Assembly: GCA_963823045.1 (NCBI GenBank) | Contig: CAWGKA010000004.1 | Location: 62,001 to 126,000 of the forward strand | From: JADLGL01 sp963823045 | Lineage (GTDB): Bacteria > Pseudomonadota > Alphaproteobacteria > Rhizobiales > Kaistiaceae | DNA length: 64,000 bases | Direction: 5' to 3' | Shown: positions 52,861 to 62,114 of the stretch, one piece after another | How the letters are laid out: each line of letters begins with the position of its first letter | Numbering within the stretch: position 1 is the first letter of the stretch | Notes under the pieces: generated by a model | The model's database searches: none | Told to the model about the DNA's origin: nothing | The model's input: only the letters and a program-made list of their open reading frames with translations | Translations under genes and position numbers: made by a program

Positions 52861-53517
52861 TCAGCTCCTGAGCGCGGCGACCTCGGCGCGGAGGAGGTCG
52901 ATGCCGGTGCCTTTTTCAGCCGACGTTCCAATCACGGTCGGATGCGCCGCCGGCCGCCGCTTCACCGCGGCCGACACGTCGCGAAGCACCGCCTCGCGCT
53001 CGGCGGCCTTCAGCTTGTCGATCTTGGTCAGCACGATCTGATAGGAGACGGCCGTCTTGTCGAGCAACGCCAGCACGTCCTCATCATTCGTTTTGATGCC
53101 GTGCCGGCTGTCGATCAGGACGTAGACACGGCGAAGATTCGGACGGCCGCGAAGATAGTCGAGGATCAGCCGGTGCCAGGCTGACGAATCCGATTTCGAT
53201 GCGCGCGCGTAGCCATAGCCGGGCATGTCGACGACGGTGAGGCCGGGTTCCGCGGCGAAGAGGTTGAGCTCGCGCGTCCGGCCCGGCGTGTTCGACGTTC
53301 GCGCCAGAGCCTTTTGCCCGACCAACGCATTGATCAGCGACGACTTGCCGACATTCGATCGGCCGGCGAAGGCAACTTCGATTCCCTCCACCGGTGGAAG
53401 TCCGGTCGCCTTCGCCACGCCGAGTACGAAGCCCCACGGTTTGGCGAAGAGGAGCCGTCCCGCCTCAAGCCGCGCCGCCTCGATGGCGTCTTCATCCGTC
53501 TGCTCCGCGTCGGTCAC
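52861..53517 (-). CDS. engB: Ribosome biogenesis GTPase EngB/YsxC
   Basis: 218 residues. G1 AGRSNVGKSSLINAL (52-66), G2 TPGRTRELN, G3 DMPGYGYA, G4 TKIDKLK, G5 TSAEKGTGID. It helps assemble the 50S subunit. Starts as ATGA with the acetyltransferase stop. In most rhizobia engB lies after yidC and before argB; here it is in a different setting. Confidence 0.95.
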   Translation of the reverse strand: MTDAEQTDEDAIEAARLEAGRLLFAKPWGFVLGVAKATGLPPVEGIEVAFAGRSNVGKSSLINALVGQKALARTSNTPGRTRELNLFAAEPGLTVVDMPGYGYARASKSDSSAWHRLILDYLRGRPNLRRVYVLIDSRHGIKTNDEDVLALLDKTAVSYQIVLTKIDKLKAAEREAVLRDVSAAVKRRPAAHPTVIGTSAEKGTGIDLLRAEVAALRS

Positions 53518-54152
53518 TCGGCTTGCTCCAGCGCCGCAACGTCATTGGCCCTCAAGGCGTCGACGTTGCGCGTGATCTTTTCGATGTCCCAGTTCCACCA
53601 GGCGAGCGCGAGCAGGCGCGCGACGACGTCGCCCGGAAACCGGTTGCGGATGACCCGCGCGGGATTGCCGGCGACGACAGCGTAGGGCGGCACGTCCTTC
53701 GTCACCGTCGCGCCCGTGCCGATAACAGCGCCGTCGCCGATCGTAACGCCGGGAAGGATGGTGGCGTCCATGCCGATCCACACGTCGTTGCCGACGATTG
53801 TGTCGCCGCGCGTTTCGCGCAGGTAGCTCGCCGGGTCAAAATCCGCCAGCCAATCACCGCCGAAGATCTGGAACGGATAGGTGGAGACTCCGGCAAGAGA
53901 ATGGTTGGCCCCATTCATGATGAAACGAACGCCGGTGGCAATGGCACAGAACTTCCCGATGATGAGGCGATCGCCGAGAAACTCGTAGTGATAGAGCACG
54001 CATTTCTCGGCAAAGCGCTCAGGTTCGTCGGGGTCGTCGTAATAGGTGTATTCGCCGATCTCGACATTGGGTGCGGAGACGACCGGCTTCAGGAAGCAGA
54101 CCCGGGGCGCGCTGGCAACCGGCGAAGGATTCATCGGATCGGGCCCCGGCAT
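53514..54152 (-). CDS. CatB/Vat-type hexapeptide O-acetyltransferase
   Basis: 212 residues with the left-handed beta-helix seen in xenobiotic acetyltransferases: PNVEIGEYTYYDDP, LIIGKFCAIATGVRFIMNGANH (catalytic His in ANH), TIVGNDVWIGMDATILPGV, GDGAVIGTGATVTKDVPPY and VVAGNPARVIRNRF. The family acetylates chloramphenicol or streptogramins in some members, but chromosomal copies often have other substrates. First gene of the operon with engB. Confidence 0.88.
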   Translation of the reverse strand: MPGPDPMNPSPVASAPRVCFLKPVVSAPNVEIGEYTYYDDPDEPERFAEKCVLYHYEFLGDRLIIGKFCAIATGVRFIMNGANHSLAGVSTYPFQIFGGDWLADFDPASYLRETRGDTIVGNDVWIGMDATILPGVTIGDGAVIGTGATVTKDVPPYAVVAGNPARVIRNRFPGDVVARLLALAWWNWDIEKITRNVDALRANDVAALEQAE

Positions 54153-54214
54153 CGGGTCTCCTTCGGATCACGTAAGCGGGTGGCTGGTCTTGCTAGGCGT
54201 CCGAGGCCGCCCGA

Positions 54215-55936
54215 TCAAGCGCGGAGCAGAGCCTCAAGCGTCTCCAGCCGATCAGCTTCGCCCGGCGGCTTGTCCCATCTGAGGCGCGAGATACGCGGGA
54301 AGCGCATGGCGACGCCCGACTTGTGTCGCGTCGAGCGATTGAGCCCTTCGAACGCTACCTCGAAGACGAGACCCGTATCGGCCTGATGCACGACCTCACG
54401 CACCGGCCCGAAACGCGCGACGGTGTTGTTGCGCACGAAGCGATCGATCTCGACCAGCTCCTCGTCGGTGAAGCCGAAATAGGCCTTGCCGACCGGGACC
54501 AATTCATCACCTTCGGCCGTGTCGCGCCAGACGCCGAAAGTGTAGTCGGAATAATAGGATGAGCGCTTGCCATGGCCGCGCTGCGCATACATCAGCACGG
54601 CGTCGACGATGTGCGGGTCGCGCTTCCATTTGAACCACGGGCCCTTCGGCCGCCCGGCCTCATAGACCGAATCCCAGCGCTTCAGCATCACGCCCTCGAT
54701 CACGGCGTCCGGCGGCGCGGCGCGCAGCGCGGCGAGTTCCTCCGGATCGCGAAACGGCACCAGCGGCGACAGGTCGATGCGATCGGAGCGCGACGCTGGC
54801 GACCAGCGCTTCCAGCCGCTTGCGGCGGTCGCGGAAGGAAAGGGCTCTGACATCCTCGCTGCCATCGACGAGGACGTCATAGGCGCGGATGAAGCCAGGA
54901 TGCTGCGCCATCAGCTTGGCCGAAACGGTCTTCCGGTTCAGCCGCTGCTGCAAATCGCCGAAGCTGCCGACATCGGTGCCGCCGAGCGCCGGTCCGCCCA
55001 CCAGCAACTCCCCGTCGATCGCCCCTTCGAAATCGAGCGCCTCGACAACATCGGGGAAGGCGCCGGAGATATCGTCCCCGGTGCGCGAATAGAGGCGGCG
55101 CGTGTCGCCGTCGACGACGGCTTGGATGCGGATGCCGTCCCATTTCCACTCCGCGGCATAGTCATCCGGTCGGATCGCCGCGAGTTCGTTGTCGGCGATG
55201 GCGTGGCTGAGCATGGCCGGGCGGAACGGTGCCGGGGCGGTCGAGCGTGGCCGTTCGCCCTTTCCCTCGAGCCAGGCGAACAGCGTCTCGTATGGCGGCT
55301 GGACGCCGTGCCAGACCTCCTCGATCTCGCTGACTTGCCTGCCGCCAAGCTCTGCCAGCGCCGTCTTCGCAAGGCGCGCCGAGACGCCGACGCGAAGGCC
55401 GCCGGTGACGAGCTTGATCAGCCCCCAGCGTCCGGTGGCGTCGAGCTCGTCGAGCCATTGTTCCATCAGCCGCGGTCCTTCCAGGCGCGAAGCAAGCTGC
55501 AACGTCTCGACGATGGCGGCGAGGGATGGGGCATTCTCACCGCCCCCTGGACGGGGGCGGTCGATCGGCGCAGCCGATCGGGTGGGGGTGCTGAATGCCG
55601 CGACGGTGTCACCCCTCCCCGGCCTTCGGCCTGACCCTCCCCGTCGAGGGGAGGGTGATCGGCCCTCGCCGGCCAGGCCAGCGCGATGGTTTCGGCGAGA
55701 TCGCCGACATAGTCATAGGAGTAGCCGAAGAGGATCGGATCGAGCCGCTCGGTGATCAGCGCCCGCAGCATCGCCGGCTTGACCGAGGCGATCGACAAAT
55801 CGGCCGTCAACGCCGCCAGCGCATAGCCCCGATCGGGATCGGGCGTCGCGCCGAAATAATCGCGCATCAGCCGCAGCTTCACGTTCCGCTGCGGCGTCAG
55901 CACCAGCCGTTCGAGGAGGGCGGCGAAGCGGTTCAC
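54215..55936 (-). CDS. Ligase-associated ATP-dependent DNA ligase (frameshifts and an internal palindromic element)
   Basis: Start at 55936 (MNRFAALLERLVLTPQRNVK), overlapping the exonuclease stop as ATGA. N-terminal domain to about 95 (GDLAETIALAWPAR); then a 125-bp palindromic repeat; then SLAAIVETLQLASRLEGPRL, RWGLIKLVTGGLRVGVSARL, the adenylation site EWKWDGIRIQAV with active Lys, DGELLVGG, and after a frame change near 54785 IDLSPLVPF, VIEGVMLKRWDSVYEAG and FKWKRDPHIVDAVLMYAQRG. This is the repair ligase that partners the Lhr helicase, PdeM and the exonuclease. Two frame changes, one near the insert, one near 54785. Confidence 0.85.
55539..55656. repeat. Composite palindromic element inside the DNA ligase gene
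   Basis: Three perfect hairpins in 118 bp: ACCGCCCCC/GGGGGCGGT (55539-55561), CGATCGGC/GCCGATCG (55562-55580) and ACCCTCCCC/GGGGAGGGT (55634-55656), with a small GGCC-ttc-GGCC (55621-55631) between. The GGCCTTCGGCCTGACCCTCC block is a familiar type of intergenic repeat in Rhizobiales. Here it lies between two stretches of ligase similarity, and the ligase frame has no stop within it. Similar to the coding palindromic elements of Rickettsia. Confidence 0.75.
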
Positions 55937-56947
55937 TCCGCTTCCTCCTCGTCATAGCCGACGAGATGCAGCGGCTTCGCGCGGATGCCGGCAAGCTGGC
56001 ACCAGCGCACCAGCGCTTCCTCATTGCCATGCGTGACCCAGATCTCGCCGGCGCCGGTGTCGCGGATCGTCGTACCGAGCTCGTCCCAGTCAGCATGGTC
56101 GGAGATGACCAGCGGCAATTCGATGCCGCTCTGCTTGGCGCGTTGGCGGATGCGCATCCAGCCTGAGGCGAAGGCTTCGATCGGGTCGGCGAAGCGCCGC
56201 GCCCAGCGGTCGTTCATCGACGTCGGCGGACCGAGCACGATGGCGCCGGCGAAATCGGCGCGGCCGCGCTTGTCGTCGGTCGCCGGCAGCAGCGGCCCGA
56301 GGTCGATGCCGAGATCCTGATAGAGCCGGCACAGCGTCTCGAGAGCGCCGTGGATATAGATCGGCCGATCGTAACCGGCCTCACGCAGGAGCTTGATGAC
56401 GCGCTGCGTCTTGCCCAGCGAATAGGCCCCGACGAGATGCGTCCGCTCCGGGAACTGCGCGACGGAACGCCAGAAGCCGTTCGATCTCGCCGGCGGCGCT
56501 CGGATGACGGAACACCGGCAGACCGAAGGTCGCCTCGGTGATGAAGACATCGCAGGGAACCGGAACGAAGCCGGCGCAGGTTGGGTCGGATTGGCGCTTA
56601 TAGTCGCCCGAGGCGACGATGCGAACGCCGTTCGCCTCGACGACGATCTGCGCCGAGCCGAGGACATGGCCCGCCGGCTCGAAACGGACCGAGACGTCCC
56701 CCAGCCTCAGCGTCTCGCCATAGGCGACCGCCTGCGTCGCGCCGGCGTGATTGGCGCCATAGCGGGCCGCCATGATCGCCAGCGTCTCGGCCGTCGCCAG
56801 TACTGCGCCATGGCCGGGCCGCGCATGGTCGGCATGGCCATGGGTGATCAGCGCCCGCGGTACGGCGCGGGTCGGATCGATGTGGAAATCGCCGAGCGGG
56901 CAATAGAGCCCGCCGGGACCGGGGCTGAGCAGCTGTTCGGGGCGCAC
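55933..56947 (-). CDS. Ligase-associated DNA exonuclease (one frameshift)
   Basis: About 338 residues from a GTG at 56947. Metallo-beta-lactamase/beta-CASP fold: HIDPTRAVPRALITHGHADH (HxHxDH), FEPAGHVLGSAQI, IVASGDYKRQSDPTC, EATFGLPVFRHP. After AAGEIERLLA the frame changes near 56465; the other frame continues SVAQFPERTHLVGAYSLGKT, IVLGPPTSM and VISDHADWDEL, ending at 55933. Ligase-associated exonucleases of this type are linked to repair of damaged DNA. Overlaps the ligase start by ATGA. Confidence 0.85.
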
Positions 56948-56991
56948 CGCCTGATATTAGGGCGTGGCGGCGGCGCAACAAGATGGCGGGT

Positions 56992-57457
56992 CTAGGCCGC
57001 GCTGGGCTCCACGCCCTCGCTCAGGGTCCGGTAGAGCGCGTTGGTGTCGTTGGTGGCCCTGAGGCGGTCGGCAACGCCGGGAATCCTGAGGATACGGGCA
57101 ATGCGGGCGAGCGCCTTGAGGTGGTCGGCGCCGGCTTCTTCCGGCGCCAGAAGCAGGAAGACGAGGTCGACCGGCTGGCCGTCGAGCGATTCGAAATCGA
57201 TCGGCTTGCGAAAGGCGGGCAAAAGCCCCGTAGATGCGGTCGAGTCCGGCGATCTTGCCATGCGGAATGGCGATGCCTTCGCCGATGCCGGTGGAACCCA
57301 GCTTCTCGCGGTCGAGAAGGGTCTCGAAGATGAGGCGCTCGTCGAACCCGGTCAGCTGCGCGCCTTTGGCGGCAAGTTCCTGAATCACCTGCCGTTTGCT
57401 GGTCAACTTCACCGACGGCAAGACGGCGTTGGGCTGGATGAGATCGCTGAGATCCAT
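56992..57457 (-). CDS. ptsN: PTS IIA-like nitrogen regulatory protein PtsN (one frameshift)
   Basis: About 154 residues. N-terminus MDLSDLIQPNAVLPSVKLTS, RQVIQELAAKGAQLTG, the phospho-acceptor His in EGIAIPHGKIAGLDRI. An extra base in the GGGG near 57224 breaks the frame; then KPIDFESLDGQPVDLVFLLL and HLKALARIARIL to the stop at 56992. PtsN is the EIIA of the nitrogen phosphotransfer system and modulates K+ transport and the stringent response. Lies after rpoN on the same strand. Confidence 0.9.
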
Positions 57458-57761
57458 GAACGGGAGGGTCCTGATTTAACGAGCGCAATGGCGCTGAGGC
57501 GGCCTTCGATAACCGCGCGAATGCACCAAACGGGCCGAGAAAACGGTCATGGAGCTAAGCGGAATCGAAAACACGCTGGTTGGGGCCTTGGCTGTCTCGC
57601 TCAAACTGCTCGAGTTCAAAGGGCCGCAAGGCCATTTCGGCTGATCTTTCAGGACATTGGCCAATATCGCCTGCTTGTCCCGCCACGCCAGTGAGGCGCT
57701 GACCTGCCGTGTTGGGCGCCCTTCTACGGACGGGGGACAGCCGAGTCAATTCCGGCGCTGA
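57458..57761. other. Gap between ptsN and rpoN where hpf is usually found
   Basis: 304 bp. Read on the minus strand, none of the three frames resembles the hibernation promoting factor expected here. On the plus strand an ATG at 57549 opens a 31-codon frame ending at 57644 (MELSGIENTLVGALAVSLKL...), with a weak GAGAAA upstream; I cannot tell if it is translated. Confidence 0.5.
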
Positions 57762-59270
57762 TCAAAGATTCACCCGTCGCTCGCGGCGGCGGTTGACGGA
57801 AGAGGGGATATGCATGGCTTCGCGGTACTTGGCGACGGTGCGGCGGGCGATGTCGATGCCCGATTGGCGCAGCACTTTGACGATGGCGTCGTCGGAAAGG
57901 ACGGCATCGGCCTCATTGTCGATGAGCGAGCGGATGCGATGCCGCACGGCTTCGGCCGAATGTGCTTCGCCGCCGGCCGCCGACTGGATCGCCGAGGTGA
58001 AGAAATATTTCAGCTCGAAGATGCCGCGGCTCGTCGCCATGTATTTGTTCGAAGTGACGCGGCTCACGGTCAATTCGTGCATGCTGATGGCGTCGGCGAC
58101 GGCCCGCAGATTGAGCGGCCGCAGGTGCTGGACGCCGAGCGCGAAGAAGCCGTCCTGCTGGCGCACGATCTCCGTGGCGACCTTCAGGATCGTGCGGGCT
58201 CGGCGGTCGAGGCTGTCGACCAGCCATTTCGCCGTCTGGAACCGCTCGGCGAGGAAGGCGCGGTCGGTGTCCTTCCGGGACGCCTTGGACACTGTCGTAT
58301 AGTAGCTCTGGTTCACCAGGAGACGCGGCAGCGTTTCGCTGTTGAGTTCCACCCGCCAGCCGCCATCGGGCGCCGGCGTCACCATGATGTCGGGGATGAC
58401 GGTGTGCACCGGCGGCGGGTCGAAATCGGCGCCCGGCTTCGGATTGAGCGCGCGAAGTTCCTCCAGCATCTCGGAAAGGTCGGCCTCATCGACGCCGCAG
58501 CAGCGCCGCAGCGCCGAGAAATCGCGCTTGGCGACAAGGTCGAGATTTTCGAGAAGAGCCGCCATCGCCGGGTCGAAGCGGTTCTTTTCCATCAATTGCA
58601 ACGCCAGACACTCGGCGAGGTCCTTGGCGAAGACCCCCGTCGGCTCGAATGTCTTCAGGAGCGTCAGTGTCTGATCGATAAGACCGCGTTCCGCTCCCAG
58701 CCGCTCGGCGATCTCGTCTAGATCGCTCCGCAGATACCCGGCTTCGTCGAGCTCGGCGATGAGCGCAACGCCAATCATGCGCGTCGTCTGGTCTGGAGCG
58801 ACCAGGCTCAATTGCTCGGACAGATGGTCAGCGAGCGACTTCCGGTCGGCGATGAACGCCTCGAGATTGTAATCGTCGGCGCGGATCGGCGTGCGGCTGG
58901 GGCCGGTCGCCCAGTTCTCCGTCGGCAGCGAAACGTTGGCCTCGGGGCGGACGCCACCGGCGTCATCGACAAAATCGCTGCCTGTATCGGGGTCGCCAAT
59001 GCGAGCCTCCGCCGCGGGCAGTGCCGTCATTTCGGTCTTGACCCAGTCCGCCCCGTCCTCGGCGCGATCGGCATCTTGCCGTTCCGCCTGCGGGGCGTCG
59101 CGCTCGTCGTTTTCGTCGCGCTCAAGCAGGGGGTTGCGCTCCAACTCGGCATCGACAAAAGCAGCGAGATCGATGCTTGAGAGCTGAAGCAGCTTGATCG
59201 CCTGCATCAGCTGTGGAGTCATAACCAGCGACTGGCTGGTCCGGAGCTCCGGCTTAAGTGACAGCGCCAT
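57762..59270 (-). CDS. rpoN: RNA polymerase sigma-54 factor RpoN
   Basis: 502 residues, normal size. Region I is Gln/Leu rich (SQSLVMTPQLMQAIKLLQLS), acidic region II spans about 50-130, the core-binding part has GYLRSDLDEIAERLG and TGVFAKDLAECLALQL, and the C-terminal RpoN box ARRTVAKYRE is intact. It directs transcription from -24/-12 promoters with enhancer-binding proteins. It stands in the conserved lptC-lptA-lptB-rpoN order, 68 bp after lptB. Confidence 0.96.
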   Translation of the reverse strand: MALSLKPELRTSQSLVMTPQLMQAIKLLQLSSIDLAAFVDAELERNPLLERDENDERDAPQAERQDADRAEDGADWVKTEMTALPAAEARIGDPDTGSDFVDDAGGVRPEANVSLPTENWATGPSRTPIRADDYNLEAFIADRKSLADHLSEQLSLVAPDQTTRMIGVALIAELDEAGYLRSDLDEIAERLGAERGLIDQTLTLLKTFEPTGVFAKDLAECLALQLMEKNRFDPAMAALLENLDLVAKRDFSALRRCCGVDEADLSEMLEELRALNPKPGADFDPPPVHTVIPDIMVTPAPDGGWRVELNSETLPRLLVNQSYYTTVSKASRKDTDRAFLAERFQTAKWLVDSLDRRARTILKVATEIVRQQDGFFALGVQHLRPLNLRAVADAISMHELTVSRVTSNKYMATSRGIFELKYFFTSAIQSAAGGEAHSAEAVRHRIRSLIDNEADAVLSDDAIVKVLRQSGIDIARRTVAKYREAMHIPSSVNRRRERRVNL

Positions 59271-59338
59271 AGGCGTACGCGTCCCTGAACTGGTCTGTTT
59301 CTTGCTTGTGCTAATCCCTAGCGCAAGTCAGATCGTTC

Positions 59339-60187
59339 TCAAAGGGTAAACTCGTCGCCTAGGTAAAGTCGCCGCACATCGGGGCTGTTGATGATGTCGT
59401 CGGGGTGCCCTTCCATCAGCACCCGGCCCGAATGGATGATGTAGGCGCGGTCAACGAGTCCGAGCGTTTCCCGCACATTGTGGTCGGTGATGAGCACGCC
59501 GATGCCGCGCGCGGTGAGGTGGCGGACGAGGGCGTGTATATCCCCAACCGCGATCGGGTCGATGCCGGCGAAAGGCTCGTCGAGCAGCATGAAGTTCGGC
59601 CGCCCAGCCACCGCCCGGGCGATCTCGCAGCGCCGCCGTTCGCCGCCTGAGAGGGCGCGTGCCTGTGCCTTGCGCAGATGGTCGATGTGAAATTCCTGAA
59701 GCAGCGCATCGAGCTGGTCTTCGCGGCGGTGGCGGTCCCGCTCCACCAATTCGAGGATGGCGCGGATATTGGCTTCGACCGTCAGGCCACGGAAAATCGA
59801 GGCTTCCTGCGGCAGATAGCCGATCCCGAGCCTGGCGCGGCGATACATCGGCAGCTTGGTGATGCCATGGCCGTCGAGGTCGATCGTGCCGTCATCGACG
59901 CGGACGAGGCCGGTGATGAGGTAGAACACGGTCGTCTTGCCGGCGCCGTTGGGGCCCAGAAGTCCGACCGCCTCGCCGCGAGCCGCCGCAACGCTGACAT
60001 CGTCGACGACCCGGTTGGCGCCGAAGCTCTTGCCGAGATGGCGCGCCACCAGCCAGCCCGGGCCGCCGGCATCGGGATAGATGCGCGACGGCAGCTGGCC
60101 CTGCGGGCCGAAGTCGCTGTCGCCGTCGTCGTCGTAATAGGGCGGTTCGGAGTAGTTCACGCCGACTGTCCTCGCCTCATGGCCCGG
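59339..60187 (-). CDS. lptB: LPS export ABC transporter ATP-binding protein LptB
   Basis: 282 residues from the ATG at 60187 (overlapping lptA by 11 bp); a GTG at 60160 is another choice. An N-terminal tail of about 45 residues rich in Asp, Tyr and Gly precedes the usual domain, as in other rhizobial LptB. Walker A GLLGPNGAGKTT, signature ALSGGERRRCEIARAV, Walker B FMLLDEPFAGIDPIAV, H-loop ITDHNVRET. It powers LPS movement through the Lpt bridge. Confidence 0.95.
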   Translation of the reverse strand, partial: PGHEARTVGVNYSEPPYYDDDGDSDFGPQGQLPSRIYPDAGGPGWLVARHLGKSFGANRVVDDVSVAAARGEAVGLLGPNGAGKTTVFYLITGLVRVDDGTIDLDGHGITKLPMYRRARLGIGYLPQEASIFRGLTVEANIRAILELVERDRHRREDQLDALLQEFHIDHLRKAQARALSGGERRRCEIARAVAGRPNFMLLDEPFAGIDPIAVGDIHALVRHLTARGIGVLITDHNVRETLGLVDRAYIIHSGRVLMEGHPDDIINSPDVRRLYLGDEFTL

Positions 60188-60698
60188 CATTGATGATCGT
60201 GCGCACGCGATCATCGCCGGCGTCGATCTGCCAGTTGCCATTGTCGAGGTTCACGGTCAGCCGTTGGCCGGACATCTGATTGACCCCGTCATTGAGCTGG
60301 ACATTGCCGGTCATCACCACCGTTTGCGCCACCATATCCATCACTGCCGACTGGGCCGAAGCGTTCTGGTCAGCGGCGGCGATCGAAACATTGCCGGTGG
60401 CTTCGATCCGGTCGAACGTGCCGCCGCCCGTTGCGCCTTCCGCGGGCAGGAACACCGTCAGGCGCGAGGCGCGGATCGTCATGTCGCCCCGCGTCGCGAT
60501 GACATTGCCGCTATATTCGATGATGTCCCGGCCGTCGCGTTGCGACCATTCCAGGAGATCGGCGTCGATACTGATCGGATCGTTCGACTGCGCGGCGAAA
60601 CCGCCGAACATCGCAGTCCCCGCCTGGCCAAAGGCGAAGGGCATGGCGCCGAACACCACAGCTAGCCCGAATGCCAGTGCGGCGACCAGCCGGTTCAT
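60177..60698 (-). CDS. lptA: LPS transport periplasmic protein LptA
   Basis: 173 residues with a signal peptide of about 24 (MNRLVAALAFGLAVVFGAMP). OstA-like beta-jellyroll strands: PISIDADLLEWSQRDGRD, IIEYSGNVIATRGDMTIRAS, GTFDRIEATGNVSIAAADQ, VVMTGNVQLNDGVNQMSG. It bridges LptC and LptD in the periplasm. Its ATG overlaps the lptC stop as ATGA. Confidence 0.92.
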   Translation of the reverse strand: MNRLVAALAFGLAVVFGAMPFAFGQAGTAMFGGFAAQSNDPISIDADLLEWSQRDGRDIIEYSGNVIATRGDMTIRASRLTVFLPAEGATGGGTFDRIEATGNVSIAAADQNASAQSAVMDMVAQTVVMTGNVQLNDGVNQMSGQRLTVNLDNGNWQIDAGDDRVRTIINAGP

Positions 60699-61390
60699 GG
60701 AGCGGCAGCGCCGATGCGCGGCAAAGGCGCGGTCGTGCCGTCGGCGGTGAACACCGTATGGGCTCCCCCGACGCGCATGCTGTCCGTCGTGAAAGCGAGT
60801 TGGGTGCCGTGGACGGCCATATTGCCCGCCATGAGATCGAAAGGCTGATCGGTGGCGATCGTGTTGTTCGGAACGTCCACTGTCACCACTTCGAGATTCA
60901 AATGCACATTCTCGCCGATCGACATCGTTACGCCGCCGGAAAGCGTCACCACCTGCGTGGCTCCATTATACTCGCCGGCCGGTGCTTCGAAACGAGCAAC
61001 ATCTCCGCCAGGAAATTCATAGGTCGCCGTCACGCCTTCAAGGTGCAGTTGGTTGGGGTCGTCGAGGGGCTGGATCGCCCGCTCCGCCACGACCTCATAG
61101 GACTGACCGACCTCGAAGCGGGTCAGTCGCGGGTGGTCGACAACGATCCCCTCGCCGGTGACGACGATATTGTCGAAATCGATCGGCAGGTCGCGGCCGG
61201 GCAGATTTGCCGACAGGAAATAGCCGCCGACGGCAACGACGATGACGACCGGGATAACCCGGCGCAGCAGGCGGACGCGGCGAGAATGGCGCGCGGCATG
61301 GGCATAATCCGGCGCGACGCCGACATCGGCCACCTCGATGCGCGAGGCGGCGCGGGGCTCCCGGCGTATTGGCGCACGATATTGGCTCAT
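60695..61390 (-). CDS. lptC: LPS export protein LptC
   Basis: 231 residues from the ATG at 61390 (MSQYRAP). A cytoplasmic basic tail, one membrane segment about 47-65 (VIPVVIVVAVGGYFL), then the periplasmic beta-jellyroll (EVGQSYEVVAERAIQPLDDP, LEGVTATYEFPGGDV, VVTLSGGVTMSIGENVHLN). It joins the LptBFG complex to LptA. First gene of the lpt-rpoN operon. Confidence 0.9.
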   Translation of the reverse strand: MSQYRAPIRREPRAASRIEVADVGVAPDYAHAARHSRRVRLLRRVIPVVIVVAVGGYFLSANLPGRDLPIDFDNIVVTGEGIVVDHPRLTRFEVGQSYEVVAERAIQPLDDPNQLHLEGVTATYEFPGGDVARFEAPAGEYNGATQVVTLSGGVTMSIGENVHLNLEVVTVDVPNNTIATDQPFDLMAGNMAVHGTQLAFTTDSMRVGGAHTVFTADGTTAPLPRIGAAAP

Positions 61391-61496
61391 CCGCGAGGCG
61401 GTCACCGCATTGGATAGCGCAGCAGATTGAACTTATTGCACAAATGCAACCAACGCTAATCCGCCGGCATGCCAGCTGCTGTGCCCGAGCCGCCGC

Positions 61497-62114
61497 CTAA
61501 ATATGCGCGAAGATGTCTTCGCTTGCCCATCCGGCAAGATCAAGGCGGGCGCGCGTTCCGACAAAGTCGAAACATTCGCGGGCAAGCTCGGTCCGCCCCT
61601 CCCGCATCAGCCGGGCGTTCAGATCGTTGCGCAGTCGGTGGAGGTAGAGGACATCGGACGCGGCATAGGCGAGCTGCGCGTCGCTGAGCTGGGTCGCCGC
61701 CCAGTCCGAGCTCTGCTGCTGCTTCGACATGTCGATATCGAGGAATTCGCGCACGAGATCCTTCAGGCCGTGCCGATCGGTATAGGTCCGCGTCAGGCGC
61801 GAAGCGATCTTGGTGCAGTAGATCGGGTCCGGCATGACGCCGAAAGTGTGGAACAGGAGAGCGCAGTCGAAACGCGCGAAGTGGAAAATCTTGGTCCGCG
61901 TCTCGTCGGCCAGCAGCGCCAGGAGATTGGGCGCCGGCTTGGGATCGGCGTCGATCTGGACAATGTCCACGGTGCCGTCCCCCGGCGACAGCTGGACAAG
62001 GCACAGGCGGTCGCGATGCGGGTTAAGGCCGAGCGCTTCGGTGTCGATCGCCACCGCATCGCCGCCATAGGCCGACAGATCCGGTAGGTCGTGCTGGTGG
62101 AGGCGTATCGTCAT
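61497..62114 (-). CDS. rnd: RNase D-like 3'-5' exonuclease (catalytic domain only)
   Basis: 205 residues, the DEDDy domain without HRDC domains. Exo I VAIDTEALGL, Exo II FHFARFDCALLFH, Exo III YAASDVLYLHRL. This short form is common in alphaproteobacteria and usually stands before lptC. It processes RNA 3' ends. It is 107 bp from lptC. Confidence 0.9.
   Translation of the reverse strand: MTIRLHQHDLPDLSAYGGDAVAIDTEALGLNPHRDRLCLVQLSPGDGTVDIVQIDADPKPAPNLLALLADETRTKIFHFARFDCALLFHTFGVMPDPIYCTKIASRLTRTYTDRHGLKDLVREFLDIDMSKQQQSSDWAATQLSDAQLAYAASDVLYLHRLRNDLNARLMREGRTELARECFDFVGTRARLDLAGWASEDIFAHI

Noticed and set aside
57476..57749. Minus-strand frames between ptsN and rpoN as a remnant hpf
   Set aside because: No stretch matches the hibernation factor N-terminal or C-terminal domain in any frame.
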